The notes beneath the pieces were generated by a model, which worked only from the letters and a program-made list of their open reading frames with translations, did no database searches and was not told the origin of the DNA. Positions 57,901 to 64,000 of a stretch of DNA of 64,000 bases are shown here, piece after piece (the stretch's first letter is position 1; every line of letters starts with the position of its first letter). This DNA is from Apostichopus japonicus (taxonomy: Eukaryota; Echinodermata; Holothuroidea; Aspidochirotida; Stichopodidae): NCBI RefSeq assembly GCF_037975245.1, contig NC_092572.1:25877489-25941488 (forward strand), given 5' to 3'. Made by a program: the position numbers and the translations under genes.

Positions 57901-60900
57901 AGCTAGAAATATTGCCTCCATGAAACTGATTATTAACCCAGCTGTGTGCATTCCTTGTAGTTCCGTTGCTGGGATGCAAAGACCGGCGCTGAAAATAATC
58001 CCAGCTTATTTGCAATTTAAGCAGGCTGTTAAAATAGTATTGTACAGTGGCTACAGTACCATAAATTTTGTTTTTCATCATATCTGTATGTGTGGTGTTG
58101 CTATGTTTATTCTCCCCCTGATCCCACAGTCCTACCCCACTAACCCCCTACCCCCCAACACTTCCTGCCTTCCTCATCCCAAAGTTTAACATTTTAGATT
58201 CAATATACAGTACAGTAGATCACTTTGGGGTTAACAGTGAAAATATATCTGTAACTTGGTAACTTAAGGAACAGCATTTTTCAAACAACATTTATTACTT
58301 TCTGAGAGCATTTTCGACTAAATTAAACAAAAACTGTTAGCAAACTGCTTAGCCACTAAAGAGCCTGTGTGAGAGAATGTTTAAAAGAAAGTGGGCTTGA
58401 TGTTTCGATCCTAGCAGGATCTTTGGCAGATCCTGCTAGGATCGAAACGTCAGGCCCACTTACTTTGTACACGGTATTTTCGTCTGCATCAAACAGCATT
58501 GAAAAAAGTTTTCTCAAAGTGAACTTAAAAAATTTAATTTATGATATTAAGCAGGGTCAAGAGCCCAAATTTATTTCATGTACAGTTTGACAGGATACAG
58601 GTACTCACCTCTTTGACCTGTTTCATGTAGTTCTTGTCCTTGCCGAACGATCCATACTCGTTCTCTACCTGTACGGCGATAATCGGACCGCCGTTGCCAT
58701 ACTGAGGACGGGAAAAAGGAATAGTGGATTGTACTCTGTGAAACGTCCTTTATAAAAAAGATAGTTTCAAACTATACCCCTGACCTTTGTTTACAGTCAG
58801 TGAAAGACACAAATGAATGGATGTTAAAAGGAAGTAAAGGTACCTACAGGTTAAATATATCACCAACAACTCAGAGGTGATATCCTCTTCTACCATTTAA
58901 CCCTTGTTCCTTCACCCTCCCATCTACCCCTCCAACACCCCCCCCCCCCCAGATGGCATGTTGTACTGTTCATTTCAAAAATGTTATTCCAAACCATTTT
59001 CTATAGGTCAGTTTAAATATAATATATAACAATATACAATTACTTACATATGTATTTATATATATACTGTATTTTGTACCTTATTTGTCAATAATGAGTT
59101 ATATCTTATTTCTAATTTTTTTCTTTCTATTTCTTGTACCTTCCATTATCCCTTATTATTATTATTATTATTATTATTATATTTATTATACCTTCTATTT
59201 CTAATTTCTATTCTTATTATTTATTATTTCTCTGCTTTTGTCTATTGATATTTCCATTTTGAGTACATATGGATTTTTTCCATGATAAACATATATATAT
59301 ATGATACTATATATATATGACAATATATAGGTGACTGAAGCACAGTTCATGACTGTTGTTATGCAAACATCACAACCACATCTGTCATACCACTAACCAG
59401 CTTTACTTAGTTGGTAAAAGTAAGCACTTGATCCAACTTAGCATCTGTTACTTACTACTCCACACTGTATTATCAGCTGCTAACTTATTAAAATGACCAT
59501 GTTTAACGAACATTTTACAGGGGTAATTGGTAAATTACAATACTTCAAGCAAGAAATGGGCTGCTTCATTTTAATTAATAGCACACGCAGCTCTCAACCT
59601 AACGAACTTGAACGACTACTGTTTGCATACAGCGCCCTCACCCTGGTAACAGATGGTCCATGACCGAAGAAGGGCACACAGTCAGTCAACAGTACGTAGA
59701 TTTATCCCAGCTCGGGGGTCATGATGAAAGTAGACTTGATTGCGGGGATGTAGGACATTTATAGAGTTGGATATTATAAATAAACTAGAGCACCTCATTA
59801 ATCTTAGACTGTACCTGCAGTGGGACTACTTTCGGTATTAGTTCATCAAAGTACTTCCCCATGGCATCGATGAATGTCGGGTACATAGTGCGCACCTCCA
59901 TTTCATCTTCAGCTAGAAGCCAGCTGTTTCAAACGAAATAATAAGCACGAAACGAAAAATACAAGATTGGGCTGAGGTTTGTTAAGAAAATATATCTATA
60001 TCAGATGTGTCTATATACAGTATTTTACTGTAGGTCGTCTGGACAGGTTGCTTTCTACAGCATAACTTAATTATATATGCTATAGCTATGTATTAACAAA
60101 TGTACATCATTGTGATTTAATGTCAGAAATAAAGAAAAAGAAAAAAAATTGGTAAATACCCTTAATAGTGTTTGCAATTTAAAATTTGTGAAGTTGGTTA
60201 AAACAATATAAATTTTAAATAAAATAGGGTTTATGTACGAAAACTGTTGTGCAAAGTAATTTTTTAATTTTTAATTTTTCTTGGGGGGGGGGCACTTCCT
60301 GATATGCTACTTGTTTGTCAATGGGTTTTAAATTTTGTAGATAAATACTGTAGATAATTTACGATATAATTGTATGTAATTACTTCCATCATTAATAAAT
60401 TATAGATTTTATGATACACTTTATAAATCTTCATTTTCCATCGAGTCTCACCTTGGTAGTCCACCAAACTCCCACTCTGCACAAATGTAAGGACCGGGTC
60501 TGAGAATCACGTGAAGTCCCACTCGCTTCGCAACATTTAAGAATTCACTGTGGAGAAATAGTACAAATTCCAAGTTTTTCGTGAAAGTGAGTTGTAGGGT
60601 AGTATTTAAATAAATAATAGCCAATTATGCAAGGTACTAACTCATTATCTTCCAGAAGCCAGCCCGAGAAATTTCTACAATAATTTTTTTAATAAAACTC
60701 TCTGGTAAAAACCTTAAACTTGTCTGCATCTACTGTACTACAATAGATTACTTAGACATTCGCAATTGTTATGCTGCAAGAGTAAACAATTGTGTTTTGT
60801 TGACTCTTTGCTTTGCAGAACAAGTGACCCAGTCTGATGGTTTAGTATTCAACAGTGATGAGATCATTTGTAGTGAACTAAAATTACATACACACACGCA

Positions 60901-63685
60901 CAACTGTGCTTCACAGTCAGACCAAATACCCCATTGTTTTTTCCATTGTTCAAATCCACGTACTCTAACCTTAACAATACCCCTTAACAATAGAATTCTT
61001 GTGAGGACATAGTGGAACTGTCACACACACACAGAACTATGCTTTGCCTTCAGACCGAGGACCCATAGGCGTAGGAGGCGGGGGGGGCCTGGGGGGGCTG
61101 CAGCCCCCCAAGCAAATATTTTTGAAAAAATTCGGGCAATATGCTGAGAATTTTTCGGGCACCTATACAGTACTGAAAGAAATATAATTTGCAATGTGTT
61201 TTTGAACGGTTAAACTTATATTATTATTATCATTATTACTGAAACTGACTTGTCCAATAATTATAACCAATATGGAAGGGTAGTAACATGGCAAATGATT
61301 GTATGTTATTGGCAGGCGATGTAGTAACTGATGGATGCCTACATGATATACACATTAAGATGTTGAATTTTGGTTATATTTTTCGGGCAAGTCGTTACAG
61401 CCCCCCCCCCCCACCCCAAATCAAATTGGTCTCCTACGCCTATGCGAGGACCCCATTGTGTATTCTATTGTACAAATTCATGTACTCTAACCTTAACAAT
61501 GCCCCTTAACAATAGAATTCTTGCGAGAACATGGTGATTCTTTAGAAACCACATCCGAGCACGTGGAATTCTTTTGTTTAAGTTCTCAGTCAGAATACAG
61601 AACAAACTCATGCACACACATACAAACGCACACATCAAATACTGTACACTAATTAGCATACTGTATATTTGGGGATCACTGTACTATGTAATGTAACAAA
61701 GGAAAAGAAGCATACATTAACTCTCAATGAATTACCTTCCTGAATTTGTTCAAGCAACCAGTGTACATGTGTCAACTATTAACAATGGCATTCGATTTTG
61801 GAGTTATCACAGCCTGGTTTCCTCCCACATACATGGCTGGAGACTTGATCCAAGTCTAAACTTTGACATCATCAAGCATTGAAGCCACACACGCTTCAAT
61901 CCCCTTAAATATATATCGTTATCTATTTTAATTAAAAATTTCTGTTTGTTTTCTGCAGTGAGGTGGGTTTTGAAAATGCTCAACCTAACATTGAACCTCT
62001 TGAAATGACAAATCTAAAGATGATGGCATTTGGTTTCAACCTAACATTGAACCTCTTGAAATGACAAATCTAATGATGTGTGGCATTTGGTTTCAGGTTC
62101 AACACTGTTCTACACATCCTACCCTTGACAATTATATGAATAGCAAACAAACAAAAAGGTTTCAGAATCTTAGCCGCACGATGACATCAGAATTTACCAA
62201 ATGACAGCTCCGAGAAACCACTTCAAACTATTATATGATCTCTATCAAATGAAACTAGAATTTTTTTTTAGCTGATTGGAAATAGAGGGAGGGGTTGCTT
62301 TTCTTCACCAATAATCCCTGAAATATGAGTCACATATATACCATCGCTGGGTCTGTTTCTCGTTTCAAGGTTCTCATTATGGAGTTATAAATATCACACA
62401 GAGTCAAACAACCAGAAATAATGCCTGAGATTCATGTTTTTTGGGGGGTTTTTTTTGCCATTTTAAATGATCTAGCAAATTTTGATGACATTTCATGCAG
62501 TTTATGGTATCTCCAGGCTTGCAAAATTCTGTACCAGCATAATACTGTAAGCTGTTCAGTGGTATTATTAAATTGCATTGATATGGTACTGGGTACAATA
62601 CCACGTTGAGCTGCAAACAGTACACACTGCACGTTTGTGCAAATTCTACATGGGCAGCCCTTATCTACAGTATAAAGTACTGTAGGAAGGAAAAGCTAAC
62701 CATCATGGGATGGTATTGTTCATACATGTATAAAGTGCTATAAGGAACAATTTCCACAACATATGCCATCATAGATCCAGCAAGCTTCAAGTTTTAGTGA
62801 AAAATCTGTATGTTTTACAATGTATATTTCCTGATAATAAAAAACATGTTTTTTTCTTCTTCTTGTTTGGTGCACATTATGCTGATTCTAAAATACCGAA
62901 GGACCATTTCAAACTTTTCAGGCAAAGATCATCAATGTCAACCATATTTTAATTCACCTTGAAAATATGAAAAAAATAAAATGGTAACTTAATAGTTTCA
63001 CAGGGCTCCATGTGGACCTATAGAGGAAGACTTCACAGACTGACAAAGTGGTATTCACAAATGACTCAACATTTGGGAGCCACGATATCTCCAAACTGGA
63101 GCAAAGCTTTCCTCCTCTGTTATTTCACTGGCATCGCAAACATTTATACTAGAGGCTAAAGGGCACGTAACTGTTTTAAGAATACATGTCAACTTTTGTC
63201 TCACAAATGTTCACTTGTAGTCTTGTAAGGGTGTGGCTGGGAGTGAACATAAACTGTCTGCGAAGAGAGTTCACTGGATGGAGTAAAAAATACAGCCTTA
63301 AATATCAAACTAATCATAATAGAAATAATAATGCTAATATATGAGTATTTGAGAAATAAAAATGCTACTAATAATGCTAATAATAATGCTAAAAACAACA
63401 ACGATGACGACAATAATGATAACGATGATAATGATAATCATGATAATATAAATAATAATGATAATTATGATAATATAAATAATAATGATAATAATGATAA
63501 TCATACACTGTATGTTCGATTCCGTACTGAACCTAAACTTGTATACATGTTGCTCGATAGCTACTTAATGTTAAATACAGTGCAAGGTTTTGTAATACTT
63601 TACCATATATACTTACACGATATCTAAGTTAGCTTTGAAATGGTATGTTCCTCTGCTTGGTTCATGAGCATTCCATGGTACATAA
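36800..63685 (-). CDS. GLB1L2: GH35 beta-galactosidase, GLB1L2/GLB1L3-like; 3' 17 exons, 5' end beyond window
   Basis: Exons in transcript order: 63617-63685, 60452-60547, 59815-59923, 58609-58701, 53547-53631, 52963-53027, 51678-51765, 48491-48646, 45200-45292, 42102-42202, 41315-41467, 40875-40949, 40288-40378, 39617-39704, 38505-38622, 37201-37317 and 36800-36913. All phases join, giving 569 codons plus TGA. Family enzymes remove terminal beta-linked galactose by a retaining mechanism, usually in the lysosome or secretory route. Visible features are [28 protein letters not shown], the GH35 signature [13 protein letters not shown] (acid/base Glu106 of the fragment), [14 protein letters not shown] (nucleophile Glu182), [17 protein letters not shown], and the jelly-roll end [15 protein letters not shown] with [16 protein letters not shown] and the LPGP end are closer to GLB1L2/3 than to lysosomal GLB1. 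Roughly 70-90 N-terminal residues are missing at the window edge. The gene is convergent with the BACE gene. Confidence 0.95.
37201..37317 (-). CDS. GLB1L2: GLB1L2-like exon p
   Basis: Thirty-nine codons, acceptor ACACAG, donor GTAAGG. Encodes [33 protein letters not shown]. Phase 0 at both ends. Confidence 0.95.
37450..37537 (-). mobile_element. tRNA-like SINE head fragment
   Basis: On the minus strand, GGTAGCTCAGTTGATCATGC and GGCTCAAATCC resemble A and B boxes. The stem pairing is not good enough for a functional tRNA gene. It directly abuts the repeat at 37538. Confidence 0.5.
37538..37910. mobile_element. About 370-bp MITE-like repeat, copy 2
   Basis: Same family as 20582-20926, with the same ends and an approximately 25-bp insertion near 37812-37840. 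It lies in GLB1L2-like intron o-p. Confidence 0.7.
38241..38510 (+). repeat. 133-bp tandem duplication reaching into exon o donor
   Basis: Copies 38241-38373 and about 38374-38510 share ACAGCTTCTTAA, CAATAAATCCATGAC and CTGTAGAATATGGTGCAT. The copy nearest the gene contains the functional donor of exon o. In the other copy the donor GTGAGT is changed to ATGAGT. Confidence 0.85.
38505..38622 (-). CDS. GLB1L2: GLB1L2-like exon o
   Basis: Acceptor GAGCAG, donor GTGAGT. Encodes [20 protein letters not shown] and [11 protein letters not shown]. Ends phase 0. Confidence 0.94.
38931..39475 (+). repeat. (AGTACAATAT)n-type satellite
   Basis: About 540 bp of AGTAC, AATATAGTAC and GTGCAGTAC words in GLB1L2-like intron n-o, rich in the palindrome GTAC. 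Open frames over it are artefacts. Confidence 0.95.
39617..39704 (-). CDS. GLB1L2: GLB1L2-like exon n
   Basis: Acceptor TTTCCAG, donor GTGAGT. Encodes [19 protein letters not shown] and [10 protein letters not shown]. Ends phase 2. Confidence 0.93.
39950..40256 (+). mobile_element. tRNA-derived SINE, family B, copy 2
   Basis: Head GTGGCCAATTGGCCAAGGCG, B-box-like GGTTCAATTCC, TGTCCTTGGGCAAGATGCTT, and tail AAAGCGCTTTGAGACC. It is the same family as 24708-24993, and ends about 30 bp from exon m in intron m-n. Confidence 0.85.
40288..40378 (-). CDS. GLB1L2: GLB1L2-like exon m
   Basis: Acceptor TCCTAG, donor GTAGGT. Encodes [19 protein letters not shown] and [11 protein letters not shown]. Ends phase 1. 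Confidence 0.94.
40527..40949 (+). repeat. Degenerate tandem repeat, unit about 120 bp, overlapping exon l
   Basis: Units near 40527, 40649, 40745 and 40860 share CATGCC-CCTC-AATGCTTC and ACACCAATGGAAGCAT. The segment 40780-40817 is nearly identical to 40899-40937 inside exon l. Confidence 0.8.
40875..40949 (-). CDS. GLB1L2: GLB1L2-like exon l
   Basis: Twenty-five codons, acceptor TCTTAG, donor GTATTT (weak). Encodes [15 protein letters not shown] and [10 protein letters not shown]. Part of this exon is copied at 40780-40817. Confidence 0.9.
41315..41467 (-). CDS. GLB1L2: GLB1L2-like exon k
   Basis: Fifty-one codons, acceptor CAACAG, donor GTGAGA. Encodes [32 protein letters not shown] and HPPHDRAQ. 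Confidence 0.95.
41770..41930 (+). repeat. Two-copy tandem duplication, unit about 80 bp
   Basis: Both copies contain ATTTAGCCTA-AGCAT, AAACTCA, GTAAAAGTG and TAGGCTAAC-TAGCCTGC. In intron j-k. Confidence 0.75.
42102..42202 (-). CDS. GLB1L2: GLB1L2-like exon j
   Basis: Acceptor CTGCAG, donor GTAAAT. Encodes [20 protein letters not shown] and [11 protein letters not shown]. Phase 1 in, phase 0 out. Confidence 0.92.
42765..43960 (+). repeat. CATATCATAG-type satellite
   Basis: About 1.2 kb of ATCATATCATAGCATGTTTC, GCATACACAACCTGACAAAT and ATAACATATCATAG variants, interrupted by unique DNA at about 42895-42960. In intron i-j. Confidence 0.95.
44520..45015 (+). pseudogene. 3' fragment of a CR1/L2-like non-LTR element
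   Basis: Two frames encode the post-RT tail: [29 protein letters not shown], then [15 protein letters not shown], with a frameshift near 44790. It is followed by a 3' UTR with duplicated TCCTATAGGGTCCTTGAT-like words and an ACTACTAAACT repeat at the end. It lies in GLB1L2-like intron h-i. Confidence 0.8.
45200..45292 (-). CDS. GLB1L2: GLB1L2-like exon i
   Basis: Acceptor TTGTCAG, donor GTAAGT. Encodes [19 protein letters not shown] and [12 protein letters not shown]. Ends phase 1. A partial copy of this exon lies upstream in the intron, at 45351-45405. Confidence 0.95.
45243..45460 (+). repeat. 108-bp tandem duplication including part of exon i
   Basis: 45243-45350 and 45351-45460 share the exon's 5' half, its acceptor and the adjoining ATATATCAATCAATC intron sequence. 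The second copy carries several substitutions. Confidence 0.92.
45351..45405 (-). pseudogene. Partial copy of GLB1L2-like exon i
   Basis: It retains a TCAG acceptor and reads [16 protein letters not shown] (A to G against the real exon), but the copy breaks off before the donor, in TTTTTT sequence. Inclusion would disrupt the frame, so it is a dead exon piece. Confidence 0.85.
46727..47178. mobile_element. TIR element, 452 bp, with long A tract
   Basis: The ends CAGGGATGAGACTGAGCC and GAGTCTCATGCCTG are imperfect inverted repeats, with TTTATA on both outer sides (6 bp, or 8 bp with two mismatches). It carries the ATCGCCGTCCTGGGGGAGG core also seen at 3367 and 11522, and a poly(A) run at 47046-47074. 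It lies in GLB1L2-like intron h-i. Confidence 0.6.
48491..48646 (-). CDS. GLB1L2: GLB1L2-like exon h
   Basis: Acceptor CATGCAG, donor GTAAGA. Encodes [35 protein letters not shown] and TVTSY. Ends phase 1. Confidence 0.96.
48670..48825 (+). repeat. 29-bp minisatellite next to exon h
   Basis: About 4.5 copies of a unit with TTGGAGTACACACCTTTGG and AGTCCACTC. It starts about 25 bp from the acceptor of exon h, occupying the usual polypyrimidine/branch-point neighbourhood. Confidence 0.9.
51035..51077 (+). ncRNA. Hammerhead-ribozyme-like motif (degenerate), Penelope-type
   Basis: Order: GCCT (stem I 5'), CTGAAGA (box CUGANGA) at 51039-51045, five extra bases, stem II GATCC-TGCTA-GGATC at 51051-51065, AAAAC in place of GAAAC, GTC at 51071-51073, AGGC (stem I 3'). 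Minimal hammerheads of this layout, with an ACGT stem III, are known from Penelope-like elements. The G-to-A change in the second box and the longer linker make self-cleavage unlikely. Confidence 0.5.
51678..51765 (-). CDS. GLB1L2: GLB1L2-like exon g (nucleophile Glu)
   Basis: Acceptor ATCGCAG, donor GTGAGA. Encodes [20 protein letters not shown], with the nucleophile Glu in MEFW. Ends phase 1. Confidence 0.96.
52355..52560 (+). mobile_element. tRNA-derived SINE, family A, copy 2 (5'-truncated)
   Basis: It has the body and (CATA)n tail of family A without the tRNA head, beginning near GTTGTTGACAACAGAGTTG. It lies in GLB1L2-like intron f-g. Confidence 0.85.
52963..53027 (-). CDS. GLB1L2: GLB1L2-like exon f
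   Basis: Acceptor TCCAAAG (non-C before AG), donor GTAAAT. Encodes [15 protein letters not shown] and DDLIRMQ. Phase 1 in, phase 0 out. The frame fits both neighbours. Confidence 0.9.
53285..53385 (+). repeat. AATCAAATCCAATC low-complexity repeat
   Basis: Short AATC/AAATC units in intron e-f. Confidence 0.85.
53470..53529 (+). repeat. (GGA)n microsatellite at the donor of exon e
   Basis: About 19 GGA/GAG triplets, ending about 17 bp from the exon e donor. On the transcribed strand it is a pure CTC/TCC pyrimidine tract just inside the intron. Confidence 0.95.
53547..53631 (-). CDS. GLB1L2: GLB1L2-like exon e
   Basis: Acceptor CTTAG, donor GTGAGA. Encodes [17 protein letters not shown] and ENAYLKD. 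Ends phase 1. A (GAG)n microsatellite starts about 17 bp inside the following intron. Confidence 0.92.
53695..54215 (+). repeat. CTGTACTCTA-type satellite
   Basis: About 520 bp of ACTGTACTCTACTGTGCTGT variants in intron d-e, again rich in GTAC. Confidence 0.95.
54541..55611 (+). mobile_element. Probable LTR of a Ty3/gypsy element
   Basis: The right edge is supported by ...CTTACA followed, after one base, by a primer-binding-site-like TGG sequence at 55613. The left edge (TGTAGAGAC at 54541) is only a guess from the TG...CA rule. The 40-bp tandem array at 55331-55525 lies inside it. Orientation is plus, opposite to the integrase at 55767-56906. Confidence 0.4.
55331..55525 (+). repeat. 40-bp tandem repeat, about 4.9 copies
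   Basis: The unit begins TTATTAAATGATTCCAGTAA and ends CCAGTTAATTG. The first three copies are nearly identical, and the fourth and fifth are diverged. It lies within the presumed LTR. Confidence 0.9.
55613..55626 (+). other. Primer-binding-site-like sequence
   Basis: TGGTGTCAGAAGTG lies one base after the CA end of the presumed LTR. This word starts the tRNA primer site in many metazoan Ty3/gypsy elements (from memory). It begins with TGG, complementary to the tRNA 3' CCA. Confidence 0.55.
55767..56906 (-). pseudogene. Ty3/gypsy-type integrase fragment of an LTR retroelement, truncated at both ends
   Basis: A 379-codon open frame within GLB1L2-like intron d-e. It has an integrase zinc-binding H-H-C-C module ([12 protein letters not shown], then CKSCKRC) followed by a DDE core: VDFLT (D), [10 protein letters not shown] (D) and [10 protein letters not shown] (E), then [20 protein letters not shown], typical of metazoan gypsy integrases. 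The frame starts without gag, protease or reverse transcriptase. It ends at [10 protein letters not shown], just before the GPY/F region, and then reads into an inverted copy of its own last bases. The frame is intact, so the insertion is probably young, but the element cannot be functional. It would have copied RNA-derived cDNA into host DNA when complete. Confidence 0.9.
55786..55849. repeat. Foldback (27-bp inverted repeat) at the joint of the LTR element
   Basis: The arms 55786-55812 and 55823-55849 match at 26 of 27 positions, with a 10-base spacer. The right arm belongs to the minus-strand integrase (RKVRGRCEI). The left arm is its inverted copy, sitting in the plus-strand 5' leader. 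Confidence 0.9.
57063..57320 (+). mobile_element. tRNA-derived SINE, family A, copy 3
   Basis: Full-length: GGGGTAGCTCAGTGATTAAG head, a B-box-like GGTAAGAGTCACTCC, the same body and an (ACAT)n tail. It lies in GLB1L2-like intron d-e, next to the integrase fragment. Confidence 0.85.
58389..58461. repeat. 34-bp inverted repeat built from hammerhead-like sequence
   Basis: The arms 58389-58422 and 58428-58461 match at 32 of 34 positions, with loop TTGGC. The right arm contains GATCCTGCTAGGATCGAAAC followed by GTCAGG, the stem II/box/cleavage portion of the motif at 51035-51077. The CUGANGA box is missing or mutated on both strands (CTGCCAA on the minus strand). Confidence 0.8.
58609..58701 (-). 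CDS. GLB1L2: GLB1L2-like exon d (acid/base Glu)
   Basis: Thirty-one codons, acceptor CCTCAG, donor GTGAGT. Encodes [19 protein letters not shown], the GH35 signature with the proton donor in NEY. Confidence 0.96.
59155..59181 (+). repeat. (ATT)n microsatellite
   Basis: About nine TTA/ATT triplets in intron c-d. Confidence 0.9.
59815..59923 (-). CDS. GLB1L2: GLB1L2-like exon c
   Basis: Acceptor AAACAG, donor GTACAG. Encodes [18 protein letters not shown] and [13 protein letters not shown]. Ends phase 0. Confidence 0.94.
60452..60547 (-). CDS. GLB1L2: GLB1L2-like exon b
   Basis: Acceptor TCCACAG, donor GTGAGA. Encodes [31 protein letters not shown]. Ends phase 2. Confidence 0.95.
60890..61540 (+). 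repeat. About 130-bp tandem duplication, second copy split by a MITE
   Basis: Copy 1 is about 60890-61015. Copy 2 is about 61016-61540 including the MITE at 61064-61444. Both contain CACACACACA, GTACTCTAACCTTAACAAT and CCCCTTAACAATAGAATTCT. In intron a-b. Confidence 0.9.
61064..61444. mobile_element. hAT-like MITE, family M, copy 2 (381 bp)
   Basis: Perfect 14-bp terminal inverted repeats CATAGGCGTAGGAG / CTCCTACGCCTATG are flanked by the 8-bp duplication CGAGGACC (61056-61063, 61445-61452). Poly-G and poly-C tracts lie just inside the ends. An uninserted paralogue of the site lies just upstream, near 60920. Confidence 0.9.
61980..62098 (+). repeat. Two-copy tandem duplication, unit about 58-60 bp
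   Basis: CCTAACATTGAACCTCTTGA and GAAATGACAAATCTAA occur twice in the same order. In intron a-b. Confidence 0.9.
63355..63505 (+). repeat. (GATAAT)/(AATAAT) microsatellite
   Basis: About 150 bp of AAT/GAT triplet variants, beginning about 110 bp downstream (in transcription) of exon a. The Asp/Asn-rich open frame here is an artefact. Confidence 0.95.
63617..63685 (-). CDS. GLB1L2: GLB1L2-like exon a (first in window)
   Basis: Acceptor TTAACAG, donor GTAAGT. Starts with the third base of a split codon, then [16 protein letters not shown] and ANLDI. Ends phase 2. Confidence 0.92.
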
Positions 63686-64000
63686 CTGTTAAGAAAACAA
63701 AACAAAACAAATGAAGAAATTTATCAAATTTTGTTAATAACAATAACTATTTTCAACCTAAGTCCTAAGAAATCAATTTTGTGCATAACAAATAGTTATT
63801 ATTTTTAACGTAAGTCCTCGTGCTTAGTAATAACTTTCGATATTTAAAGGATAAATTTACGAGCTTCTAATCACTACTCAGATTGCAAATGAATGTTCAA
63901 ACATGGGCCTACCATAAGTAATGTTTCCATAGAAATGGCAGAACTACATTTGGGACATTCATCAAACATGATATTAAATCGCCTGGGACGCTCCTTGCAA
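63686..64000. other. Intron of the GLB1L2-like gene, 5' exons beyond edge
   Basis: The next upstream exon should end in ...TY and carry the KMKACGLN-type family motif. No such frame is present in this stretch. Confidence 0.7.

Noticed and set aside
63331-63627. Asn/Asp-rich 98-codon frame
   Set aside because: Translation of the GATAAT/AATAAT microsatellite.
63905-64000. Minus-strand reading with a CPKC motif as another exon
   Set aside because: It does not resemble the expected GLB1L2 upstream exon, and there is no clear splice-site pair to assign it.

Overview
The window is animal nuclear DNA. It has three spliced, GT-AG genes with deuterostome-style products, long AT-rich introns, many microsatellites and minisatellites, tRNA-derived SINEs, non-LTR and LTR retroelement remnants, and many non-autonomous DNA transposons. 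Frequent TAGGCCTA-type words and the repeat style suggest an echinoderm, possibly a sea cucumber, but this is an impression and not a demonstrated assignment.

Layout. 1-6350: transposon-rich DNA with a nest of hAT-like elements and a 23-bp tandem array. 6354-8481 (minus): a complete three-exon pterin-4a-carbinolamine dehydratase (PCBD/DCoH) gene whose first exon encodes a signal peptide. 8482-14427: intergenic DNA with three more transposons, one carrying a broken hAT transposase. 14428-26564 (plus): a complete ten-exon beta-secretase (BACE) aspartyl protease gene, with every intron phase consistent, both catalytic aspartates, six conserved cysteines and a C-terminal membrane anchor. Intron 3 is mostly a 4-kb pogo-like element. 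26565-36799: intergenic DNA between two convergent genes, with a SINE 20 bp after the BACE stop, a near-perfect 55-bp hairpin, a non-LTR relic and a 49-bp minisatellite. 36800 to the right edge (minus): the last 17 exons (569 codons) of a GH35 beta-galactosidase of the GLB1L2/GLB1L3 type. Its 5' exons lie beyond 64000. Its introns hold satellites, SINEs, a Ty3/gypsy integrase fragment with LTR and primer-binding site in opposite orientation, hammerhead-ribozyme-like motifs, a hAT MITE and several local duplications that copied pieces of exons.

The three genes are unrelated in pathway as far as the sequence shows: pterin recycling or a secreted relative, membrane-protein shedding, and glycan trimming. 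The most unusual points are the secreted form of PCBD, the BACE tail without the dileucine sorting signal, partial exon copies in the galactosidase gene, the foldback-joined LTR element, the 55-bp hairpin downstream of BACE, and the hammerhead-like motifs. I found no operon-like or defence-like new system. Exon models were built by reading splice sites and reading frames by eye, with no alignment software.
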